This document shows, one piece after another, positions 56,480-64,000 of a stretch of DNA of 64,000 bases. The notes beneath the pieces were generated by a model. It was not told the origin of the DNA and ran no database searches. It saw nothing but the letters and a program-made list of their open reading frames with translations. Source of the stretch: Timema cristinae (lineage: Eukaryota > Arthropoda > Insecta > Phasmatodea > Timematidae); NCBI GenBank assembly GCA_039000515.1, contig JBCFYV010000012.1, positions 120,814,556 through 120,878,555 on the forward strand. The letters run 5' to 3'. How positions within the stretch are numbered: position 1 is the first letter of the stretch; each line of letters begins with the position of its first letter. Made by a program: the position numbers and the translations under genes.

Positions 56480-56804
56480 TATTAATGCCATTTACTTCTC
56501 TGGTATAGATTTGAAGCGTTTTGTAATTTTACAAAATAAAATTCCCTGACATAGTCATAGTTAAAATTGTCTCGGCGTGATATAAAGTTCACAGATCTGT
56601 TATCATCACACTTGATATAATTGGATATCCATGTCTGGGATTTCCGGAATATCTTCATGAATTGTTTGTTTACGACGGGGAAAAAGCAGCTGTGCAGTCT
56701 TCGATATGTTTTCCGTGGTTCACTGATCAAGGCTGTTTTATTTTATTTATTGTAGCTCATTTCAATTCAAAGGAAATATGTAAGCAATAACAAGATATAT
56801 TATT
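56480..56804. other. Unassigned stretch
   Basis: A minus-strand open frame of 82 codons (56730-56482) has no recognisable similarity. Confidence 0.35.
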
Positions 56805-56970
56805 ATTAGCACCGCGTCTTACTACCCATTCGGGTTATACGCACTTACGCTAATGTGTAATGGTAGGGTGATTGTGAGATGAAATGAAGGACCTACAGTT
56901 TAACGTGGAATCCGAACCACGGTGGAGGCCTGGCATTCCACACATTCACAAGATGTCTTGTCAGAGGTGA
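56805..56970 (-). repeat. SINE-2 copy (tail half)
   Basis: TTAGCACCGCGTCTTACTAC, then GTAATGGTAGGGTGATTGTG and GAATCCGAACCACGGTGGAG, matching 52012-52292. Confidence 0.7.
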
Positions 56971-56979
56971 AGGAACAAG

Positions 56980-57225
56980 ATATAATAATTGTAATTTGAT
57001 TGACATAATTTTATCTTTAGGTATAGTTAATATCCACAAGTTACTTAAATTAACAATAATAATAATATTTGTTTAGCAATGAGATGGTACACGTGCTAGA
57101 TAATTTTACAATTATATAAATTGATAAAAATAAATGAAAAATAACTAATAAGTGTATATTTAAATAAAAAATCATCTAGGGAAAGAGGAAAAATGTGGTT
57201 AAAAATCCACTGCACAAAGGTTAAC
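56980..57225. other. AT-rich stretch, nothing recognised
   Basis: No supported feature. Confidence 0.4.
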
Positions 57226-57564
57226 TCTTTCTTCTGGCTTCTAGAGTAGAAATAGTCGAATACACATTTAAACCACTATGAATAATATTTTGGTATTGTT
57301 GCCTTTATCAAACAAAAAGAAAAGAGGGAATCTACTTTACACAAACCGTGAATTATTTCATTTTTGAATTCAAAAAGAAACTTAAGAAAACACTGGCACT
57401 AACGGTTTCTTTTTGATTCAAAAATGGAGTAATCCATTCTTTGTGCAAAGTGTATCACCTCTTCTCGTTTTATTTGATAAAGGCAACAATGCCGAAATAT
57501 TACTCAATTTGTGTTAAAATGTGTGTTTAACTATTTCCTTTATGGAATACAGAAGAAAGAAAGA
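57226..57564. mobile_element. Foldback element
   Basis: Two arms of about 160 bp pair with each other. TCTTTCTTCTGGCTTCTAGA faces the inverse of ATGGAATACAGAAGAAAGAA. TTGTTGCCTTTATCAAACAA faces TTTGATAAAGGCAACAATG, and GAATTCAAAAAGAAAC faces GTTTCTTTTTGATTC. No coding capacity and no clear target duplication. Confidence 0.7.
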
Positions 57565-57660
57565 TGTCACCTCTATGCCTGGATTCTTCCAACATTCTTC
57601 CTCTTTGCTGCGTGGGCTCTCGTCATTAAATGTACACTTTTTAATAGCTTATTTTTACAA

Positions 57661-58243
57661 TCTTACTAATATTATAAATGCGAAAGTTTGTGTGTTTGGA
57701 TGTTTGTTGCTCAATCACGCCAAAACTGCTGAACGGATTCGAATGAAACTTTGTACGTTGATAGAGTATGTCCTGGAATAACATATAGAACTATTCCCAA
57801 CCTTTGATTTTAAATAATAATAAATATATGATTATAATGTGATTGAAATTATGTTATTTAAGAATTTGTGATTTAATATTTTGTAATTAAAGTAAATAGT
57901 AATTAGTGTGACGTAGTTTCATACTAATAAATAATAAATATGTGATATTTTAGCTATATATTTCGAAAAAAATATTATTTCATTTATTTATTTATCTTAA
58001 TAATTATGAAGGTAAAAATAAAAAATAAAAATTTATAATTGATAACTTAAATAATATATATTTCTTTTACGAAATATTTAAAAGGGAAAATTAAAATACG
58101 GCAAAATTATTTACAGCTAGAACTGAGAAAAACGCATAGATATTTGAAAAAAATAAAGTTTGATTTATGACCAAAACAGTTTAGTTAAAAATTAAAAGAT
58201 TTTATAAATTATTGCGGGCGAAGCCGCAACGGGTAAAAGCTAG
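57661..58243 (+). mobile_element. Non-autonomous Helitron
   Basis: Starts TCTTACTAATATTATAAATG after an A and ends AAAAGCTAG before a T, so the insertion is between A and T with TC...CTAG (CTRR) ends. A GC-rich hairpin (TGCGG-GCGAAG-CCGCA) stands about ten bases before the end. The opening (GCGAAAGTTTGTGTG, then GCTGAACGGATTCGAATGAA) is that of a very widespread insect Helitron type. No Rep/helicase coding. Confidence 0.85.
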
Positions 58244-58654
58244 TTTCTTTATATTTATCAATATCCACTTTTAATAATATAAGATAAAGTAAAAATGGTG
58301 CCAAACGCTGTATTAAACATTGAAATAAGGGGAATAGGACAATGCCTACACACTTACCAGAAAACTGTGCCCTTATATCCTCCTTACAGTGTTTAATTTC
58401 ATTATATTATTATTATAAAATAAAATTAGTATTTAATATTGTTGGTTGCCATTCACAAATGGTTATTTAAATTAGGCATGGGCCCAATCCTCAATTTTAA
58501 TATTAGGATCTTTATTTTACCCATAAAACCACCAATAAACAGTAAAACAAATTCTGATTCGAAACGGGATAATTGTTATAATCTGATATTTTCTCAGAAT
58601 TGAGGCACCCATCCCCTATTTAAATATATGTTCAACTTATGTTTCCACCCACTT

Positions 58655-58860
58655 CGGTGGCCGCGTCGTCTAGGGCGTCAATCTCGCATTAGACCAGACT
58701 GTCGTTGATGGGGAGATTGGGGTTCGAACACCGGTCAGTTGTACTGAGAGAGTTTTTCCCAAACTGGATATCTACTCTCCCTCCACGCAGAAGTGTTATA
58801 GGGCCTACACTATTTCGGTTTGGGCTTAGACCTTTTTACCGGTTGAGGCATTTAAGTTAT
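58655..58860 (+). repeat. SINE-1 head and body
   Basis: CTTCGGTGGCCGCGTCGTCT (A box) and TTGGGGTTCGAACACCGGTC (B box), then body fragments (CTCCCTCCACGCAGAAGTG). Confidence 0.7.
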
Positions 58861-58876
58861 AACACCAGAAGATTCT

Positions 58877-59495
58877 GTAAACGAAGCAGTTAATAGAAAA
58901 AAAAATGCTCCGTGCAAAATATATTTTTTTTAGGGGGGAAGAGAACAGCAGTGGCTATTTTTGATTCGGTGGACGTTTTCAAGGTTATTTCAAGGTCAAC
59001 TTTATTTTTTTAGTGAAATTATTTAACCACTGTTTCAAACTATTATTTTAATGACATTATCTTTTCAAGATATTTTAACTCTAATTTTTTATAGCAATTT
59101 TTATTCGAGAAAGTGTTATTACATTGAAAGTGTATCAACGTTAATAAACATAATTTTGAACATTTTACTAAAACAAATTTATAAATAATATCGCATTTAA
59201 CGTAATAAAGAATCATATAATGTAATAACAAATTTATAATTAATTAAGAGCTAAAATATCTTCAAGTATTTATGTTTAGTAAAAGACAGTTTCAGGCTTT
59301 TTTTTTTAAGAATAAAATGCCGCTAAAAATGATATGTTTTCATTTAAATAAAACAAGGTTGACCTTGAAATAACCTTTAAAACTTCCCTCAAATAAAAAA
59401 TAACCACTGCTGTTTTCTTTCCTCCTCAAAAATAAAAAACAAAACTTTTGAACGAATCAATTTTTTCTAAAATGCTTCATTCTCGGGATATTGTG
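58877..59495. mobile_element. Long-armed palindromic MITE
   Basis: GAACAGCAGTGGCTATTTTT and AAGGTTATTTCAAGGTCAAC on the left face AATAACCACTGCTGTTTTC and GGTTGACCTTGAAATAACC on the right, about 350 bp apart. Outer arms also resemble each other. Exact ends and target duplication are not resolved. Confidence 0.6.
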
Positions 59496-59499
59496 GTGT

Positions 59500-59834
59500 C
59501 TGTTAACCTAAATGCCACACCCTGTATAAAGGTGTGGGGGATGAAACGAGTATCTGTGGCCGTTCCAAGCATCAACTCAGTCGTCCTCGGGTGCGGCTGT
59601 CGTGTTTACACTCTCAACACGGCTTGAACTTTGGCACGCTCGTGTCAACTCTCGTCTGTTTTTATCTGGGTCAACAAACACGTCCTTTGTTGGGGGGGCT
59701 TAGGAAAATAATATGATGACCCCATTACTCAACAGTTTGTTTAAACTCCTCGAGATTTGTGTCACCTGTCTTGACTTTGAACCCCGAGCAGTACAACTTT
59801 GACCCTCCCAAAGGTATCGGCTGAATGAACCGTT
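59500..59834. other. GC-richer unassigned stretch
   Basis: No known similarity; a 60-codon frame (59534-59716) is not supported. Confidence 0.35.
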
Positions 59835-60020
59835 GAAAGGGGACGGTTCTTAGAGGCGCCATCTCACCACTGAGCAGGGATATTACGCTGATGTGTTAGG
59901 GATGAGGAGGGCTTACAGTTTAGAAGGAGTGTACTCGCATTCGAGTGGACGTAGAGTGACAAACCATTTAGGAAAAAAACACTGTCATAACAACCGACCG
60001 GGATATGAACCCTGATCTTA
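59835..60020 (-). repeat. SINE-1-like copy, degraded
   Basis: GATGTGTTAGGGATGAGGAG, then GGAGTGTACTCGCATTCGAG, CAAACCATTTAGGAAAAAAA and GACCGGGATATGAACCC (B-box complement). Confidence 0.5.
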
Positions 60021-60144
60021 GTATATTCGAACACTGAAGGGGGGTTCACCGAGTACTGATTTGTTAGTACGTTGAGCAAAAAATAGCTTCTAGAGGTATC
60101 TAACTAAAAAAAAAAAAGTTCGGATAAAGACTACTAAAAAAATC

Positions 60145-60965
60145 TTCAAGGGGCACCTCTTTCTTAAACACTGGCCAGGGTCCACCTTTTTCAAACACTG
60201 ACCCAGGCCCCCCTTTCTTAAACACTGGCCAGGTCCCCCCTTTCTCAAACACTGACCCAGGCCCCCCTTTCTCAAACACTGGCCAGGGTCCACCTTTTTC
60301 AAACACTGACCCAGGCTCCTCTTTCTCAAACACTGGCCCAGGCCCCCTTTCTTAAACACTGACAGTCCCCCTTTCTTAAACACTGGCCAGGGCCCCCTTT
60401 CTTAAACACTGACCAGGTCCCCCCTTTCTCAAACACTGGCCAGCCCCCCCTTTCTTAAACACTGGCCAGGGCCCCCTTTCTCAAACATGGCCCAGCCCCC
60501 CTTTCTTAAACACTGGCCAGGGCCCCCCTTTCTCAAACACTGGCCAGGCCCCCCTTTCTTAAACACTGGCCCAGGCCCCCCTTTCTAAACACTGGCCAGG
60601 CCCCCCTTTCTTAAACACTGCCAGGTCCCCCCCTTTCTTAAACACTGGCCAGGGTCCCCCTTTCTCAAACACTGCCAGGTCCCCCCTTTCTCAAACACTG
60701 GCCCAGCCCCCCCTTTCTTAAACACTGGCCAGGCCCCCCTTTCTCAAACACTGGCCCAGCCCCCCTTTTTCAAACACTGGCCAGGGCCCCCCTTTTCAAA
60801 CACTGACCCAGCCCCCCTTTCTTCAAACACTGGCCCAGGCCCCCCTTTCTTAAACTACTGGCCAGGTCACCCCCTTTTCAAACAATGGATATGGCCTCCC
60901 TTTTTCAAACACTGACCAGGGCTCCCCTTTTACAAACACTGTTCAACACCTCCCCCTCCTTTTGA
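60145..60965 (+). repeat. 26-bp minisatellite (about 30 copies)
   Basis: Unit TTTCTTAAACACTGGCCAGG then CCCCCC. C-run lengths vary from four to seven, and TTAAACACT/TCAAACACT variants alternate. Minus-strand frames such as those at 60090-60383 are repeat artefacts. The C-run variation may be partly assembly noise. Confidence 0.9.
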
Positions 60966-61520
60966 AAAACTAGCAAAGATGAGGTTGTGAGCTCCAAGCC
61001 ACGCTACATAAACCCGGGGATATGTTTTCCTCCGAACGAACCTACGCCCGATAGGAGAGGATCGTTTGACGGTGACCCCCTTTGGGCGCTTGCTAGTTTA
61101 ATACTGACAGATGAGTTACTTCCTCAGGGGGGAGTACAGTCGCGTGCACGCTCACAGTCACCTGCGGGGGAATCCCTAGGGTACAGTCACGTGCAAGATT
61201 ACCGTCACCTGGTAATCTCTTGGTGTAATCTTCCAGCGAACTGTTACTTATGACATGAAATATACTGACTAAGCTGTAGAAATGGGGCAGAAAATTACTG
61301 AAGTCTCAGATATAAGGGGTAGAGGGTAGGAGGGTACCTACCCTCATTGCCTTGTGGAGAGATCTCCCTCTATTTATTGAAGAATATTTCAACTGTCTTT
61401 TCGTTGAGAGCGTTAGAGGGCATGAGGGGGTTATAACTCCATAAATCACTCCTCTCTCTACGACCATATTTTTGAGAGAATGAGTGATTTGCTAACACAC
61501 CCACTTTGTCTCAATGAATT
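60966..61520. other. GC-richer unassigned stretch
   Basis: Contains a short internal duplication (ACAGTCGCGTGCACGCTCAC and ACAGTCACGTGCAAGATTAC). No gene similarity. Confidence 0.35.
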
Positions 61521-61523
61521 CAT

Positions 61524-61628
61524 CATCATCATCATTATCAAATGTTTCCAGCCTATGGCCGGCTCACTTTAGTAACATGCCTCCATCTTCCTTTATCCTT
61601 CCACTATTCTTCTCCTCTCACTTGCACA
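61524..61628 (-). mobile_element. LINE 3' end with (ATC)n
   Basis: CATCATCATCATCATTATCA, then ATGTTTCCAGCCTATGGCCG and TTCTCCTCTCACTTGCACA, the reverse complement of the LINE tail. The trinucleotide tail lies at the element's 3' end. Confidence 0.75.
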
Positions 61629-61654
61629 GTCTCAATGAACTAAAAAAAACACTC

Positions 61655-61965
61655 CATGGCATCCGATAGCATTCGAGTCGTAACCGAGCGCGCTAGCGGC
61701 CGCCGTCTGTTGGTGAGGATAGTGCCAACCTTTCCTGATAAAGGGTGCCATGCTATCAGCACAATGAGCCTTCCAGCCGTTAATCTCAGTTTTCTAGAGC
61801 GGACCTGCTATTTCATTATTCAAGTAGCTCCACGTTTGTCCCCACGGGTCTGAGTTTGACTCCGTGTCAGTCCCGCTTCATATAGAGTTCTGGAAGTGCC
61901 GGGGATGGAACCAAGGACCTCTTTAACTGTATCCAGGATCTCTGACCTCTGGACCAAAGAGGCGG
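61655..61965 (-). repeat. SINE-3, near full length
   Basis: Minus-strand head CCGCCTCTTTGGTCCAGAGG and B box TTGGTTCCATCCCCGGCAC. The body contains TGTGCTGATAGCATGGCACC. It matches 14510-14815 along its length. Confidence 0.7.
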
Positions 61966-61994
61966 TGTTGTCTCATTGAACACGTACCTAATAA

Positions 61995-62255
61995 TAAGAT
62001 ACCCGCTTCGGTGGCCGCGTGGTCTAACGCGATATATTCGTGTTAGACTAGACTGCCGAAGACAGGGAGATCAAGGTTCGATCCCGGTCGTGTGCACTGA
62101 GGGTGGCTTTAATACATTGTTTTCCACTCTCCATCCATGCAAATGCAAGTTTATTAACTCTAAATTAAGCCTTCATAATCCCTAACCCATTAGTGTAATT
62201 AGTATATAAGCGTATGTATAACTCGAAAGGGTAGTAAGACGCGGTGCTAGATTTT
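61995..62255 (+). repeat. SINE-1, full length
   Basis: The best copy in the window. Head CTTCGGTGGCCGCGTGGTCT with A box, B box AAGGTTCGATCCCGGTCG, body CATGCAAATGCAAG and TAAATTAAGCCTTCATAAT, and tail GAAAGGGTAGTAAGACGCGG then TGCTAG. Confidence 0.85.
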
Positions 62256-62361
62256 TAACTAAATTTAATAAAGTTTTACAAAATAAACAAATTAAATCAG
62301 AATAAAGGGAATAATTAAGGACCCCGTTCGCTAAGAAATAATGAATTAAAATTAATAATAA

Positions 62362-62612
62362 TATTTAGCACCGCGCCTTACTACCCATTTGGGTTATACG
62401 CTTTAAGTACTAATTACATTAATGGATTTAGGAATTGGGAAGGTTGGATTAGAGGAAATGAACCTGCATTTGCGTGGAGGGAGAGTGGAAAACCATTTAG
62501 GAAAAACCACTCCCAGTTCACCCGACCGAGATTCGAACCTCCATCTCCCAGTCCTCAACAGTCGAGCTCAACACGACAAGCGCGTTAGCCAACTACGCCA
62601 CCGAGGCGGATC
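62362..62612 (-). repeat. SINE-1, full length
   Basis: Inverse orientation: tail TTAGCACCGCGCCTTACTAC at 62367, body TTTGCGTGGAGGGAGAGTGG, B box (minus: GGTTCGAATCTCGGTCGGG) and head CGCCTCGGTGGCGTAGTTGG. Confidence 0.85.
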
Positions 62613-62619
62613 AATTAAA

Positions 62620-63190
62620 ATTGAAACAAATTAATTAAACAAGAAAATTTCGAGATAAATACCAAAATACTCGAAACTAGCTTTTTTTTGTCGAAAAATA
62701 ACAGTGTCGACTTTGAACAAGTGTTCGAACAGGACTCGAACTAGACTAATTTCCGAGTATTCACACACCTTTACTTAAGATTAGTGAAATTTCAAAATAA
62801 AGTTACAATAAAGTTACAATATGGTTTGGATACATTCTGATGCTAGCCTTGGGAGTTGTCTGGTGTCAATTTGATCTTCAGGGGGCTCAATAGAGAAACA
62901 TTTGAAAAGTTTTAAGGAGGGCAGGCTACATTTAAGGGAGGTAACAGCTGCTAGCATCCCAGAGCCCTCACAATCGGTTGAAATTATACAAAAGAAATCT
63001 TTTTGAATTGCTTTTATAACAAAATTAACTTCAGTTAGTTTTGGACAGAAAATTTATAGATATCCTTATAACGATTAACAAAAATAAATAAAATAGGTAA
63101 AAGTCTTAATTTAGACAATATTTTTTTTTGCAATGTTCTTAATTTTAGACAAATCTATTTTTTTATGACAATGTTCTCTCTTGACGCTGA
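62620..63190. other. AT-rich stretch, nothing recognised
   Basis: No gene. TTCGAA-rich ends at about 62640-62780 (a GAGTATTCACACACCTTTA segment) hint at a hAT-like fragment. Confidence 0.35.
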
Positions 63191-63194
63191 GCAG

Positions 63195-64000
63195 TTAGAT
63201 GTCTCTGTACGCCTAGCGGGTAGGTGCTCCATGACCACCCTGAAGGCAGGGTAGGAGTGCTCTCTGTGACCCGGCCCTGAAGCAGGGTAGGAGTGCTCTC
63301 TATGACCCGGCCCTGAAGCAGGTAGGAGTGTCTCTATGACCCGGCCCTGAAGGCAGGGTAGGAGTGCTCTCTGTGACCCGCCCTGAAGGCAGGGTAGGAG
63401 TGCTCTCTATGACCGGCCCTGAAGCAGGGTAGGAGTGCTCTCTTGACCGCCCTGAAGCAGGGTAGGAGTGCTCTCTTGACCCGGCCCTGAAGCAGGGTAG
63501 GAGTGCTCTCTGTGATCCGACCCTGAAGCAGGGTAGGAGTGCTCTCTGTGACCCGGCCCTGAAGGCAGGGTAGGAGTGCTCTCTGTGACCCGGCCCTGAA
63601 TGCAGGGTAGGAGTGCTCTCTGTGACCCGGCCCTGAAGCAGGGTAGGAGTGCTCTCTATGACCCGGCCCTGAATGCAGGGTAGGAGTGCTCTCTATGACC
63701 CGGCCCTGAAGCAGGGTAGGAGTGCTCTCTATGACCCGGCCCTGAAGTGCAGGGTAGGAGTGCTCTCTGTGACCCGGCCCTGAAGGCAGGGTAGGAGTGC
63801 TCTCTATGATCCGGCCCTGACAGTGCAGGGTAGGAGTGCTCTCTATGACCCGGCCCTGAAGCAGGGTAGGAGTGCTCTCTATGACCCGGCCCTGAAGGCA
63901 GGGTAGGAGTGCTCTCTATGACCCGGCCCTGAAGGCAGGGTAGGAGTGCTCTCTATGACCGGCCCTGAAGGCAGGGTAGGAGTGCTCTCTGTGACCCGGC
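63195..64000 (+). repeat. 37-bp minisatellite running off the window (about 21 copies)
   Basis: Unit GGCCCTGAAGGCAGGGTAGG then AGTGCTCTCTATGACCC. Copies alternate in AAGCAGG/AAGGCAGG/AATGCAGG and CTATGA/CTGTGA. Several one-base losses fall in doublets or runs (GACCGGCC, CTTGACC), consistent with sequencing noise. The right boundary is not seen. Confidence 0.92.

Noticed and set aside
60090..60383. Minus-strand repeated GQCLRKGG-type frames
   Set aside because: Product of the 26-bp minisatellite.
61995..62070. Possible tRNA gene at GGTGGCCGCGTGGTCT
   Set aside because: It is the head of a full SINE-1 copy with body and tail; many dispersed relatives exist in the window.

Overview
This window is animal nuclear DNA, most likely from an insect. 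It is AT-rich, has long introns with GT/AG boundaries, and is dense in short interspersed, LINE, hAT, Harbinger, pogo-like and Helitron sequences. The species is not determined. The Helitron type, the Mag-like LTR element and the style of the repeats fit insects (a hemipteran is plausible), but that is inference.

Two conserved protein-coding genes can be reconstructed exon by exon, and they are transcribed away from each other. On the minus strand (16555 down to 8146) four exons encode a complete 198-residue ASF1 histone H3-H4 chaperone. On the plus strand (22904 to 38959) eleven coding exons encode an ANKRD13C-type protein: an ankyrin domain followed by a GPCR-chaperone domain, 437 residues. 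Two ANKRD13C exons (3 and 5) are each one base short in a run of four C; a run of five C would restore the conserved frame in both. I read these as probable homopolymer errors in the assembly, not real lesions.

Between the two start codons sits a young-looking Ty3/Gypsy (Mag-like) LTR retrotransposon at 17807-22717. It has 200-bp LTRs that look identical, a 5-bp target duplication, a tRNA-Ser type primer site, a polypurine tract and an unbroken 1369-codon gag-pol frame. Without it the ASF1 and ANKRD13C start codons would be only about 1.4 kb apart, so it has landed in what may be a shared promoter region.

The rest is repeat-derived. At 1.9-3.5 kb and 40.2-42.2 kb a 62-bp tandem array has grown inside the C-terminal coding part of the same LINE family. 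The second copy is itself nested in a hAT-type element with an almost perfect 8-bp target duplication. At least eight 3' ends of this LINE family, several ending in (GAT)n, are scattered through the window. tRNA-derived SINEs of several head types are abundant, and at least two types share one 3' tail. Other elements with clear ends are three further hAT-like elements (5970-6989, 36147-37055, 47927-48147), a pogo-like MITE (23914-24399), a PIF/Harbinger deletion derivative (24424-25064), a TTAA-flanked palindromic MITE (28401-28760) and a Helitron (57661-58243).

From 42 kb to the end no intact gene is seen. There is a decayed multicopy-family gene at about 49.3-52.0 kb and three large minisatellite arrays (55.2-55.9, 60.1-61.0 and 63.2-64.0 kb, the last running off the window). 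Long unbroken reading frames inside the 62-bp, 29-bp, 32-bp and 26-bp arrays are products of the repeats and are not annotated as genes.
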